Below are positions 1 to 12,600 of a stretch of 64,000 nucleotides of DNA, piece after piece; positions within the stretch are counted from its first letter, which is position 1; each line of letters begins with the position of its first letter. The position numbers and the translations under genes are program-made. The stretch covers positions 2,020,001 through 2,084,000 of the forward strand of contig BLAL01000229.1 in NCBI GenBank assembly GCA_015698045.1, read 5' to 3'. The notes beneath the pieces were generated by a model that saw only the letters and a program-made list of their open reading frames with translations, made no database searches and was not told the DNA's origin. Source of the stretch: Rhizophagus clarus. Its lineage: Eukaryota; Glomeromycota; Glomeromycetes; Glomerales; Glomeraceae.

Positions 1-9
1 GCCTATGTT

Positions 10-1606
10 TTAAACTTTCGCAACTTTACGTACTCTAGAAGACCTCCACTCCTTATTGTGAATCTTAATTACAGAATTTGTACTTATCAACCTTCCTGAT
101 CTTATGTTATCGTTACGCTCTTCATTTGCCAGAACTTCGTCTTCAGTAGACCATTCATCCGAATGGACTTCTGCGGTATTTACTGCCTTTTCGCAATCTT
201 TAATAAATACTTCCCTAGTCATATTTTCAGGACGACAATCATCTAGAATGCTGTCTTGCGTGAAGATCATGTGTTGGAGACCTTTGCGTCTTCTTGTCAT
301 TTTCTATTAAAGAGTAAATTAAAATAATTAATAGATTATATACATTGTCATTTTAAATAATGAATTTCACACCTGATCTCTCCTCGACGTCATGTGTTGC
401 CGTTTATTGTGTTCATCTATCTTACCCTCCTTTTTTAATTTCCAAATCTCCCGCCGTGATTTGTGTAGCTGTTTTATTACTTTTAAAAGTTCTGTATCGT
501 ATACCTCTAATGAAGGAGGCATCGCTGCTTTGACGGCTGGTAGAAGCTTCTTATTTATCGACTTTTTTTGTTTACTAAATGTCTTTGACGTGTCGAAAAG
601 AATCGACGAATCGAGGTTGTTTATAATATGGATTACCTCATCCTATTTAATATAACACTCATTTTTTAACGATCAATACAAAAGAGAAATATTTAATAAA
701 ATAAAGATATATTTACATGAACGGTTTTTTTGAAATTTTTATCAGTTATTGGAGGAAGGGCACGCCGATTCTCTCTGGACAGAACTGGGGATAGGCTTCT
801 ATTTCTTGGTCCTTCACTCGTTCTTTCTTCCGTTAGCACTTCCACACGTTTGGTAAGATTTGAAATCATGCTTCTTAATTCGCTGACTTCTCTGTTGTTA
901 GCACCTATTATAAATCAGTATTTAATATAAATCATTTAGTATAAAAAATTTTACGTGCAAGTAAGTAAAGAAACGTGAAAGAAATACTACCGCTCGCTGG
1001 AGGTGAAGAAGAAGGAATTGTTAAAGATAGATCGGTTAAAGATCCTATAACAATAACGTTAAATTGGTATAGTATAAGTAAAATGAAATTTAATTAGCAC
1101 TAATATAAAACAATATTACTTTTTGTAATTGATCTCCCTCTAGAGACATTTTGATAGTTTCGATTATGTTGAGATTGAGAGCGTGATTGATGTCGATGAG
1201 GGGAATGAGAGCGAGATCGAGATCGACGTTGATGGGAACGAGAATGATGGGAACGATGAGGGGAGCGAGATCGACGTTGATGAGAATGAGAATGATGGGA
1301 ACGATGAGGGGAGCGAGAGCGATGGGAACGCGATCGTTGGGAACGATGAGGGGAGCGAGAGCGATGGGAACGCGATCGTTGGGATTCGGAATGATAATAA
1401 CGAGATTTGGATCGAGATGGGCGAGATCGAGGTTGACGAGTCGTTGAGCGAGATTTTGAGCGACTACGAGATCGATTAATATGAGTTTGATGCCGAGATT
1501 GACGAGATTGGGAACGGGAACTAGATTCATTTCGTTGAGATCTAATATGAGGATGAGAGCCATCACGAGAAATAGGAATTAAATTTAAAGGTTTGAATTT
1601 TCTCAT
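10..1606 (-). CDS. RS-repeat protein of unknown function, five exons
   Basis: Five exons join into a 428-residue frame: 1606-1120, 1044-991, 904-723, 642-373 and 303-10, all with GT..AG introns and matching phases; the exon lengths total 1287 nt. The first exon encodes about 130 residues of Arg-Ser/His-Ser dipeptides (RSRSHRSRSP-type units), typical of SR-type RNA-binding or splicing-associated proteins, but no RRM is visible. The middle part (SELRSMISNLTKRVEVL) looks coiled-coil. The C-terminal part is basic, then acidic (SDEWSTEDE), and ends with WRSSRVRKV. From memory, an acidic SxDE patch followed by a WRS motif recurs in uncharacterised fungal proteins; this was not checked. A possible short upstream exon lies near 1680-1710, so the start is provisional. 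Function unknown; gene structure fairly sure. Confidence 0.75.
1190..1385. repeat. Coding minisatellite of the RS domain
   Basis: Tandem units built on GATGAGGGGAGCGAGAGCGA-like blocks repeat about every 30-60 bp. On the minus strand they encode the RS/HS dipeptides of the overlapping gene. On the plus strand the same DNA is also open and would read as an acidic DEGNE-type repeat; this is a by-product of repeat codon bias. Confidence 0.8.
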
Positions 1607-3255
1607 TATGATATTGATAATTTGATAATTTAAAGATTAAACAAGAAACAAAGGCTCTATATATAACCGTTACTTACGTCTTCTGAACCATTTTCGTTAT
1701 CGTCTGATTAAAATAAAAGATAGATTAAATTAATAAGACTCGTTATCATTTAATAAAATATATCGCTATCAATATTAATTAAAATAAATCAATAAATTAA
1801 ATAAACTTGATATTATATCGCTTTCAATTAATTAAAATGTATTATTTAAAATAATCAGTAAACTACATTAATTAAATTAAGATAAATCAATCAATATTTA
1901 AATATATCAGTAAACTAGATATTATATCGCTATCAATTAATTAAAATATATCAATAAACTAAATATTATAGCGTTATCAATTAATAGAATATATCAATAA
2001 ATTAATTAAAATATATCAGTAAACAATTAATAATTAAAAATATCAATAAATTAATTAAAATATATCAATAAAGTATATCAATGAATTAATTAAAATATAT
2101 TAATAAACTAAATATTATATCATTATCATAAATAACATGTCCAAATTAGTAATAACACATTTGAAGCTTGATAAAGTTATACTTACGGAAGCTGGTTTTT
2201 CCGACAGGAAATATAATTGGCGAAAAGAAATATGCTTACTTTGTTAAGCCGACGAAAATAAGGCGAAAAATAAGGCGAAAAATATCGTCAACCATTAACG
2301 AAAAAAACGAAAGGCAACAAAGAAAATTTGTTGCATCGTACTAAAACGTGGAGAAAAAAGAAAGAAAGCGTGGTAAACGTACGCAAATGTACCATACTCA
2401 CGAGCAAATTTATAGTAAACGTAAACAAATTGGAAATCACCGATTTGTAGAACGTGCATGGTAAACGCGGTAAACGCAAACAAACTTTATAGCTCCTGCC
2501 AATCACGTCGGGTGACATTTATGCACTATCTAGTCACGTGGTATTAACAAACTGTACGTCTGTGCCAACTGCCAAGGGCAAAAGAAGAATTAAAGATTTA
2601 TTAAAACAATTCTATTAATTAACAAGTAATTTTAACCATGACTGATTGTTAGAATAAACGTATATATGCTATAACTCAACGTATTATTGTAAGCGACTCA
2701 ATAAAAGATAAAATAATAAATATTTGATATCTCGTTAACAGCTTTAAATGATACTGATGTACTAGAAATTGACGACTTGAAAGAAAATATATAAAAAAAA
2801 AATGAAATATAGTTTTTCCTAATTTTTGATATATTCGAAAGAATAGGCCAAGTGTTAAATTTTGATGTTGTTGCAGTTGCGAACAACTAAGACACTTTTT
2901 TTATAACTCTCGCATTTTGATCTGTGAATAGGAAATTGCTACATCTCTACTTAAATTATTTGGATCTTTCGAATTCGTGATGATATATGAGATTTATTAG
3001 TAAGTCGATTGACATGTTTCAAGAATCGGATTAATTGAATTTGAAAAAATTTTCTAGTATAATTATACCCCTTAATACCAAATTTAATTAGAGAATTAGC
3101 AAAAATAAAATTATATTTTAGTATTTGATAAAATACATTGGTCTTGACATCATTGTCATGTGTTATTATCAAAATAGCTTAATTACCAAGCTGTGCCTTG
3201 ACAAAAATGGACCAAGAATCGGGATTGCCGAACCAATTAGATTGATTTGCAATTC

Positions 3256-3258
<3 letters not shown>
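1607..3258. other. Intergenic, AT-rich, no gene seen
   Basis: From about 1740 to 2135 there is a degenerate AT-rich tandem repeat (AAATATATCAATAAACTAAA-like units). From about 2370 to 2480 a GGTAAACG/GTAAACGTA motif recurs several times. Reading frames here are short and have no recognisable domain. The segment probably contains the promoter of the Tnp2 gene and the upstream region of the RS-repeat gene. Confidence 0.6.

Positions 3259-3293
<35 letters not shown>
3259..3293 (+). repeat. Poly(A) tract of 35 bases abutting a start codon
   Basis: An uninterrupted run of A ends in the A of the ATG of the Tnp2 transposase gene. If translation began upstream it would encode a short poly-Lys stretch; the conserved protein starts after it. 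Confidence 0.9.
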
Positions 3294-3295
<2 letters not shown>

Positions 3296-6200
3296 TCGGA
3301 ATCTCTAGATACAAGAACCAGAACCAAAGTGCATTGTTTCTGTAAAGAATGTAACGGTAAATTGGTTGATCCAAGGACTAAACTGAAACATGAGTTAAAA
3401 TATAAATTAAAATCTAATGCGAATAATAATTTTGGTAACAATTATCAAGAAGGTTCTTCAAATGTTATATCATCTGATGCTGTTGATGAAGATGTAATGG
3501 AATGCGACCCAATACAAGGGATAAATGATACATCACCTGATATAACTGAACAATTATCCGAAGATATTGAACAATTGTCCGAAGATATTGAACCATTGTC
3601 CGAAGATATTGAACCATTACTCACAAGAAACTATTTCTTTTTAACAAAGAAGACACCTATACATGAATCGGCAAAACATCGAACGATAAAGAAAGGAAAA
3701 ATATCCGATCTTGTTCTTGAAAATTTATTATTGGATAATGTAAGAAACGAGAATGATCAAGACGGGGATTCTGAAGATGATGACGATAAAAATGGAGATA
3801 CTGAAGATAGCGATTCTAATTATTCCGATGATTATGAAGATGATGACGATGAGGAAGTCAATTTTGCATCAACAGATTTCGATGACGGCGAACCAATTCT
3901 TCCTAACATTAACATTAATGATAATTATACTTGGACTATTTTGTGGATATTACAATATCAACAACGATTTAAACTTTCCAATGTAGCTATAGATTCTTTG
4001 TTCAAGTTCTTAAGATTTTTTCTTTTGACAATAGATGAAAATAAATTTTCATCTTTTCCTTCCTCTTTATATATGGCTAAAAAGGTGTTGGGGATATCCA
4101 CAACGATAATTAAATATGCAGCCTGTGACAGATGTCACAAATTGTATGATATAAAAGAATTATTAGACAATACTGAAATACCAACTTGCAGTTTTGTAAA
4201 CTATCCAAATCACAGAATAGAACGATTTCGACAACAATGCAATAACCCTCTATTAACGAAAATAGATAGTAATAATAGTAGTAATAATCCCATTTTCCGT
4301 CCGATAATGACATTCCCGTTAATAAATATTAAGCAACAATTGACCCTTTTTTTTAATCGCAAAAATTTTGAAATGTCATGTCGGAAGTGGTCAGAAAGGA
4401 AAAACGGAACTGAAGCTTTATTCGATATCTATGATGGTAGGGTCTGGAAAAGTTTTACAGATGATGATGGTGCGCTGTTTTTTACAAAAGAATTTGCCGA
4501 TACTCATATCGGATTAATGTTAAATATGGATTGGTTCCAGCCATTCGTAAATTCACAATATTCTGTTGGTGTGATTTATGCCGTTTTTTGTAATTTGCCG
4601 CGTAATGAACGCTTCAAGCCACACAATATTCTCACACTAGCAGTAATGCCTGGTCCGAAAGAACCAAGCCAACATGAAATTAACAATTATTTGTATCCGA
4701 TCGTTAACCAGTTAAATCGTTTGTGGAATGGCTATTTTATAAAAACAAACGAACACAACAACGGTCGATTTGTCCGTGGTGCAATCATTGGCTGTTCTAG
4801 CGACGTCCCTGCGTCTCGGAAATTATGTGGTTTCATCTCGGCTCGTATTGCATGCTACCGATGTTACAAATCGGCAAATTTTATAAACAATCAACCAAAT
4901 TTTGGGGGGTTTGCAGATTTAGACGACTGGTTTGTTGAGCGAGATATTAATGAAATAAGAGAAAAAGCAAGTGAGTGGAAACAATGTGCAACTGAAGAAG
5001 CACGAAGAGCCCATGTCTCTGAACATCATGTTCGCTGGTCGGAGATATACCGCTTGCTTTATTTTAATCCTGTTCGCTTTTGCGTGGTTGATCCTATGCA
5101 TTGCCTTTTTCTCGGTGTTGCGAAATGGATCGTAACGAAACTCTGGATAGGCGAAGGTATATTAAATAACGAAAAGCTCAAAATTATGCAAGAGAGAGCT
5201 GACATGATAAAGTTCTCAAGTGACCTTGGACGCCGCCCTGTCAGAATAGCTACCGGTGAAGGATTCTCAAGTTTCACAGCGGACATGTGGAAAACCTTCA
5301 TGTTAATTTTTGCAATACCTATCACATGGAGTTTCCTTGGATACATCGACCGAAAAATTCTTGCATATTTCGTGCGCGCTTGCAAGATCTTAACAAACCG
5401 AGAGCTACAAAAAAATATGTTAAATGAAGCGTTTACAAGACTGATAGAGATGAACAAATTAATTGAACAAAAATATGGTCAAGAAAAAATAAGTCCTAAT
5501 CTGCATCTCTGTCTCCATATCTGTGAATGCGCATTAGACTATGGTCCTTTGTCCTCATTCTGGTGTTATAGCTTTGAACGGATGAACGGAATTTTAGGTA
5601 CGTGATTTAATTTTTCCGATTTGAAAATCGCAATGTTATTAATTATTTTTAAAAATTGTAGGTTCTTATAATAATAGCAGACGTAATATTGAACCTGAAC
5701 TACTAAGAATTATGTCCGAAAATACAATCCTTCAATACTTCCTCTCAAATTGTGACAACGATCACTTATTTTCCTCCTTGGAGATAATAGAACCAAGAAA
5801 ATCTGTTGGCAGCTTGGCTGCACTTGATGATTTTGCGAGCGATGAGTATCAAAATTTTATAAGACTATCTCTTATTGAGGAAGATTCGGCTTACGGAACG
5901 GAATGTTTTCCTGGGTTGCTAATGAAACCGCGCAAAGAAACTACCCTTCCAAACCAAATTTTGGACCTACTGGTAGAATTTTATAATAGTTTGTATAATG
6001 ATTATTGTTTCATCTCCATCTACTCTATAATAGGTTCAAATAACGGTACTGTCGTAAACCCTAGAATTATACAATATGGGAGAATAAGAATTGGGGCGGA
6101 CATATATGGTTCTGTTCAGGCTGCTCGTCACGAAAAATCCTCATATATATTAGCTCGATTTGTACATTATGATGGATCGATCGATGTTTATCCCGGTCAA

Positions 6201-6509
6201 GTACAATTTTATTTTGAGCATACTATTCATTTAAATAGTTCACGATCATTAACCCATTCATTAGCGTTAGTCAAATGGTACAAACCGGTTCAAGATCATA
6301 GTACAAGATATTATTGCCAAGTAGATAACGACATAAAATCATGTAATATGGAATTATGGACAAATGAGTTTTATGATATGAGAAGAGACAGTATTATACC
6401 CATACATCATATAATAGGAAAATTCATTAAATGTAATTTTGATACTGGGACGAGAAAAACAAAAGAATATATGGCTGTGATTCCTTTAAATAAAAAAATT
6501 TCGTTTTAA
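3293..6509 (+). CDS. Tnp2/CACTA-type transposase, apparently intact
   Basis: Two exons (3293-5597 and 5662-6509; intron 64 nt, GTACGT..TTGTAG) join into a 1050-residue frame without stops. The N-terminus has a CFCKECNGK zinc-ribbon-like motif followed by VDPRTKLKHE, then an acidic low-complexity stretch with SEDIE repeats, then the long catalytic region with a CRKW segment and CVVDPMHCLFLGVAKW, characteristic of Tnp2-type (CACTA, En/Spm-like) transposases. FWCYSFERMNGILG followed by SYNNSRRNIE is the DUF4218-type C-terminal block and spans the intron, which supports the splice. I chose the ATG directly after the poly(A) tract because similarity begins there; an ORF reaching back to 3125 exists but adds unrelated sequence. 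Terminal inverted repeats were not found, so element limits are unknown. The family call rests on motif memory. Confidence 0.85.
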
Positions 6510-6701
6510 AAACTTTATATAATATAAAATGAATTATATGTAAAATCGGAATGGCGAATTCAATTATAGCATTTGTATTTGATTAAATTATAACAATCAT
6601 TTTTTTTGGCACAAGAATAACGATAAAGGTTACATATACCGTAATTAATTCTAACCGCGTGAAAAATCAGATAATTCAGATAACAAGAGATCTTATTTTG
6701 A

Positions 6702-6907
6702 GCCGGCAAAGTTGTATTGCAAATCGGTCTTTATTACGGCATTACGATACAAGCACCATACTTTGTGATTAATAACTCTAATCATGTAATAATTTTTAGA
6801 TATCAAAGGTTTATTTTATTTTAATTAAATATCACATAAAGTATAAAACAATTATTCTGGCTATATAAATACATTTAAGGCCGGCAAAGCTGTATTGCAA
6901 ATCGACC
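6702..6907 (+). repeat. Pair of GCCGGCAAAG direct repeats
   Basis: Two copies of a 28-bp block (GCCGGCAAAGYTGTATTGCA then AATCG) start near 6702 and 6880. The related TCGGCAAA motif continues at higher density from 7820 on. Confidence 0.7.
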
Positions 6908-7009
6908 CTTCTTATTTGAAAAGGGTAACAATTACATTAAATTAATACGGCACTTATTCAAAAATGTTTAAAAATGTTGCAACTTAATTCTCCAATAATC
7001 ATCATTGTT

Positions 7010-7266
7010 ATAATCAAGTTACTTACGACTTAAGCCTACTTTGATTATAAATAAAACGGCACTTCGCACAGACAGAGCTCATGATATATGAGTTATCCCA
7101 TCATGCCTATTTTACCCCTTGATAAAGGATTTTCGTTGCATGTACTTTCCTAATCAATGATAATCAAAGTTACTTACGACTTAAGTCTACTTTGATTATA
7201 AATAAAACGGCACTTCGCACAGACAGAGCTCATGATATATGAGTTATCCCATCATGCCTATTTTAA
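7010..7266 (+). repeat. Duplicated block of about 105 bp containing an 11-bp palindrome
   Basis: Near-identical copies lie at about 7010-7113 and 7161-7266 (offset about 152 bp). In the second copy ATAATCAAAGT (7160-7170) and ACTTTGATTAT (7189-7199) form an inverted repeat around an 18-nt loop; the first copy has one base missing from the left arm. Confidence 0.8.
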
Positions 7267-7816
7267 CTATGATTAAAGAATTTACATTATTATTGTAAAT
7301 ATTTTACTCATAAGTCATAATGATATCTATTTAGACTTCGACGAATAATGCGACAGAGAAGGTGGAATTATCATAACCAAAATTTGAAGCGAGAGGTCTA
7401 TGTATAGTAAATAGATCATCAACTTTGGTACCAGAGTTATTTACAAACTTTAGGTGGCCACCTAGCCCACCTTTCCCATAACACACTATGCACGACGGCA
7501 AACGGTATAGGAGGCAGACTCTTCTTTCAGAAAGAAAGTTTTTTTTTGAAAAAAAAAAATAGTACAATTAAATAGCGTTTAATTAAATGTGATTAATTAA
7601 CTTTTTAGGAATAGGCCTTATCAATGCGATCTCATCAGTTTCGATTATCACTGTTCAACCTTATGAATACTTCAGTTATTGTTTGTGAAATCGAACCAAC
7701 TGGGAATTCAATGTACAAAACAAGTAGAATATTTGGAATAGTATCTTATATTTATTAGTATAATAAATAATTTCAAAAATCCTATGATGCAAAATTACGA
7801 AATATTACAATTTAAA

Positions 7817-8345
7817 TATCGGCAAAGGCTATTTTAAATAGAGTAAAATCTTTATTCGACCTGTGTCAAAAGCGGTAAAGTTTACACTAAATATAATATC
7901 TCCGGTTTAAATATCGGCATTTAATTAAAAAAAAAGGTAAAAATCGGCCGCTAAAATCGGCATTTTTGGATGAAAAATCGGAAGTTAACAAAAATCGGCA
8001 AAAAATTAGTAAAATAATCGGCAAAGCCTTATTGAAGTCGGCAAAGGAATTTTAAATAAGATAAAATCCTTTATTCGAACTATACGAAAAGGGTAAAGTA
8101 TATAATAAATATAATATCTCCGGTTTAAATATCGGCATTTATTTAAAAAAAGGTAAAAATCGGCCACTAAAATCGGCATTTATGACTGAAAAATCGGAAT
8201 TTAACAAAAATCGGCAAAAATAAATATGGCTATACTAAAATAAGCAAAATTTGGCATATTCTATATTGAAGTCGGCAAGGCTATTTTAAATAGAGCAAAA
8301 TCTGATTTTTTTTCATTCGACCTGTGTTAATTCTGGCAAAAATTC
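7817..8345 (+). repeat. Three-copy tandem repeat, period about 220 bp
   Basis: Units start near 7822, 8036 and 8272 (the last partial). Each begins with a GTCGGCAAAGG-like motif, then a TATTTTAAATAGA stretch, a TATTCGA core, ATAATATCTCCGGTTTAAAT and runs of AAAATCGGC. They are diverged by point changes and small indels. Confidence 0.75.
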
Positions 8346-8823
8346 AGCTAATTCTAGTCAATTTCTCCATATTCCATACAAAATACCTCCAGGTATAATT
8401 CAATTTTTAAATTGGTAAAATTGATATATACCTGGGGTATCTTATGTAGTGCTATATGGTATGATGATGAGTATTATTATGAAAACAAGATACTCTGATT
8501 CTGATTATCTGAGCAGCAAAATCAATAACTACCCTAATAGCACCCAGAAAATTCTTCGAACTGGCCAGCATTACGCACTAACACGTGATAGAAGAAATTT
8601 TGGTGTGACAGTTAATGTGACAAATAGGATTTCACCTACTCGAAAAAAATGTAAATATGTAGTAAACAGTGAAATGCAGAGGGTGTGACACAAATGATAA
8701 ATAAAATCAGGTCACATGGTCGAAGAATTTTTCTGGTGCTCTTGGATTACTATAAATCAGTATCCTTGCTGACTGCAAATCAGGTACGGCTTGAGTCTTA
8801 CCTGTGACGTAAGATTTGCTTAA

Positions 8824-9452
8824 GGGTAGAGGGATCGATATGGCTGATCATATGGCTAAAAAAAAAAATCATTTTTTTTTTACTTTGCTACAAGAAAAAC
8901 TCACTCAATATTTTATGAAAAACTGTTTAAAAGTATTCTTTAGAAAGCTAGAGTTTCTGTCTTTCAAATAAACTTTAGTAAAATATAATACAAATAAGGC
9001 TTATAATGAAATATTACACTATAAAATCGGCATTAAGTTGCGAATCTCCTATGGTAAGTTGCGAATCACCTAGAGAACATATCTTCAAATTAACTTTAAA
9101 CTTATGAAACCTTACAAGTTAATAGTATAATAAAAAAGAATATTTATGTCAAAAAATCATTGTGCATTTACTTATTCAAATAAAATTTTTTATTAATACC
9201 ATTTTATTTTTTTATTATTAGTCATATTTGATTTTAAAAGTCTAAATACATTCAAAAAGACTAATAGCAAATGGTTAAACACTTTAATAAATAAATGAAG
9301 CGCATGTTTATACTCTTTTTAAATGTGTATTTAACAAAATTCATATGGTAGTTTGCGAGAAATCATAAATTTTGCTCGTTTTGGATCACGTGACGATCTA
9401 CATTTTTTAGTCTAAAATCATATATATGTTGTGGCGTAGATACACTCTACCC
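8824..9452. mobile_element. Possible piggyBac-like non-autonomous element
   Basis: TTAA|GGGTAGAG on the left and CTCTACCC|TTAA on the right form a short terminal inverted repeat flanked by TTAA at both ends, the target preferred by piggyBac elements. The interior is about 630 bp, has no transposase frame, and contains a direct repeat of AAGTTGCGAATC near 9043-9072. The perfect inverted repeat is only 8 bp, so this may be chance; canonical piggyBac ends start CCC rather than GGG. Confidence 0.35.
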
Positions 9453-9681
9453 TTAAATGTACCGGAAAAGTTCTTGCCAAAGAATACACGTTACTCATTG
9501 CCAGAATTACTATGATTTAAAACATCTAATTAATCAAATCATAATTTTAATTTCATTAGTGCTGATCTATTTTAAAGAGATCAGTACTATAAAAATATAT
9601 TTATTAAAAAATAAATAATTACTATAAATATTAAATAATTACTACTACTGCTACATTTGATTTATCTATTCAAAAATTAAT
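9453..9681. other. 3' flank of PAN2 with a hairpin at 9558-9588
   Basis: An imperfect inverted repeat (AGTGCTGATCT .. AGATCAGTACT, short loop) lies about 95 nt past the PAN2 stop on the minus strand, so probably in its 3' untranslated region. A role in 3' processing or mRNA control is only a guess. Confidence 0.5.
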
Positions 9682-12600
9682 TTATTTCGGATGTTCAGAA
9701 TTCTGATTTTCTATTGTCTCTGGAGAAATTTCCATCGTATTAGTTTCGAATGTTTCTGGTAAAGTTAAATAAGAACTTGAGGAACTTTCAATATGTGAGG
9801 TTGGAAATATTCCATGTGGCGGTTTCCAATTGTGTTTATGCCCTTCATTATATATATCTTCTAATATTTTTTCAAATTTACCTTCTGATTTTAATTGAAG
9901 AGATTTTTTATATATTAATAAAGCCTACATAAAAAAAAAAAATATATGTTAATTGTTTAAACAAAAATAAAATATAAATTCCAATTACATATTAAAATTG
10001 ATAGGATCCTTACTGTATGTGCGTCTTCAATACTGTCATGTGTATCTGTTTGAATATTTTGATTAAGAAGATACCATGCTAAGAACCTTAATGATATTTT
10101 TCTATTAAATAAAAAAAAATAAATTATTAAAAAGCTTAATTTTTGATTCACAATTATCATTTCTAGCATATTTTACCTTTGTCTATTTTTGATATGAAAA
10201 ATATCTACAGTATCAATAACTTGTTCGGGCGGAACTAAAATATCTAAAATAATAAAAAAAGAAATTAGAATTAAAATTTGAATAACTTATCCTATTTTAT
10301 TTTACATAAAAGCTTACTTATAATACGAAAATCTTTTTTCAATCCATGTCCGACGAAAACGCAACCAAGATCAAGAAGTAATCGTAATTTTTTATAAGCA
10401 ATCTAAAAATAAAAATTTTAATTAATAATTTTTATATAATGAATAATTTTAATTTACATAAATAGTACCTTTAAAGGAACTAAGGTATGCTTAGATGAAC
10501 CCGGATCCAAATCACCAGCTAAATGATTTATATAACAATAGAAAATTATAATTCCTACTTTATTAACAACAACCAATTTTATTAAAAAAGACCTTTAATC
10601 CCAGAATATTCTGTTAAATAATCAACAACTGGTTCTGATGCAGCAATATAATCATCAATAAATGGAGTGCCCTCTTTTGGTCCTTCGCCACGCAAAACAC
10701 TAACACGTGCTAAACTAAGACGACTTGGACGAATAACCGATTTTGTTCCATCACTTCGAATTTCTGTTTCTTCCTAAAAATTTAAAAAATTAATAAAATA
10801 TAATTGAACAGATAACAAAGAAAATTAAATCACCTGGCTTAAAGCTACAAATTCAGCATCAATTGCTGCTAAAGTTCCTGGTTGTGGCAACTCTTCTGGT
10901 GTCAACAAAACACTTGATTTCTTATTAGTTAAATGATGTCTATTAAACAGATCAGTAAATGTAAGTAAATTTATTTTTGCTAAACGAACAAAATTTGTTT
11001 TACATACTTTGATATTGAAATATCCTTGAATAAGATAGTTTTATCAATTTCTGAAGGTAAATCACTTGTATCCATCAAATCTGATATATCAACTCGTGAA
11101 TAATATAATACGACAGGCATCTAAATATTGCATAACTTATTAGATTTATCATAATTATTTATCTTTACAAAAGGTTATAATTTACCTTCCAAACTCCTTG
11201 AAAATTGAAAACTTCTTGTTCAGTAATATTCTTTACTGAAAAATCATTAAAAAGATACCAAGGACTTTTATCCAATTCATTTTTAGGTACTGATGATTAT
11301 TTATATAATTAATAAAAGAGATATTTGTAAACATTACAAATAAACTATAGTAAACTACCTTTAATAAAAGCAACTAAATGTGGTATTTCTTTTTCAACTC
11401 TCACTTGAGAAATTATGGCCTGTAAAATTAAACTTGTTACTAAGAATTAATAATTCAATAATTCTTTCAAATCATGATTTAAGGTTAATTTTAAAAGTAT
11501 AAAATTTTACCATTAGTTCATAATTAGCATTTTTTGAACTTCCGCTAGTATTGACATCTACAATTGTATCAGATGATAATTCTTTCACAGTCAAAATATT
11601 TTCATCATCTATATCCATGGAAATCCTATGGAATCGAAATCAATAAATTTACAGAATAATAGGAATATATTTTTTAAAAGAAGTTATATTTTAAATACCT
11701 TTCTGGTAGCCATGCATTTTGTCCATCATGCGTTCTCCAAATTTCTAGAGGAACTGATGTTCCCGTACCGCAATTTATTGATAAGACAGAAGGTAAACTT
11801 TTTGGAATCTTTTTAGCTGTTGTAGGAACATATTGCTGACAATTATTACACCAAGCTCTCTGTTGAATTTCACGTTGAATACTACTCCGTAATATATCAG
11901 CAAAAGCTTTAGTTTTTGATTCCCTTTCTTTTCCTTTATGAGTCTTTTATATAAGAACAGAGTTAATTAAAATATTGAAAATAAAAAAAAAATAAATAAA
12001 AAATTTACTTTGGAAGAAAATTGTAAGTCCACAACAAAAGAAGTCGTTAAACGATCTGTTTGTGTCTCACATTGACACTTGCTTATTGAAGCAACTTGCA
12101 TTCCAAATAATTGTTGAATCATCGAATGGGGTGTTTGTTCTGATGGAAGAGATTTTAACAAACGTGGATTATTGTTTGAATTACATTCTTGATGAAGTTG
12201 TTCAAGGATGAATCGATTAAAATTCTGAATGAGCACTGAATAAGGTGTATTTTCATCCGGCTCATCGGGTTCAAATAATCCAAGGGCCAATGCTAACATA
12301 TAGAAGTATCCGTGTTAATAATCATAAATATCAACAATATTATCAAGAGAATATTTTCTTGGTATTAATAAATTTAATAAATTTACCTTGTGGAATTGTG
12401 CTGAAAGCCCTCAGGAAATTTGAAGCTTGACAATTCCTTCCCCCAGCATTTTCCAACATACGGAACAAGAAACCAAGCTCACAGCATAAACAATTTTCTT
12501 TTGTACAAGCTGTACCAATATGTGACCTAGTTATTAAACGAAGAACTGGTGTGAAGAAAAGGACCTGTAATAATGGATTACAATAGGAATTCGTTATATG

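Larger units (their letters stand above)
6510..8823. other. Repeat-rich DNA downstream of the Tnp2 gene, no gene seen
   Basis: This holds several tandem or dispersed repeats listed separately and a recurrent TCGGCAAA motif. Such clusters could be subterminal transposase-binding repeats of the Tnp2 element, but no terminal inverted repeat was found to fix a border. Small frames such as 8449-8688 have no recognisable family. Confidence 0.55.

Noticed and set aside
1183-1479. Plus-strand acidic repeat frame
   Set aside because: Antisense by-product of the RS-encoding repeat; the minus-strand frame is spliced into a multi-exon gene.
2288-2518. Minus-strand 76-codon frame rich in Phe and Leu
   Set aside because: Low complexity, no homology pattern, no splice context.
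3169-3441. Minus-strand frame of 90 codons opposite the Tnp2 start
   Set aside because: It contains a poly-Phe run that is simply the complement of the A35 tract; a shadow of the real gene.
2525-8450. CACTA (2525) and TAGTG (8446) as ends of the Tnp2 element
   Set aside because: Only five bases match; the adjoining sequences share no inverted similarity.
8449-8688. Plus-strand 79-codon frame
   Set aside because: No recognisable domain, surrounded by repeats; cannot be supported as a gene.
8745-8815. Possible tRNA-Cys-like arm CTGA-CTGCAAA-TCAG
   Set aside because: Only the anticodon arm pairs; D, T and acceptor stems do not form on either strand.
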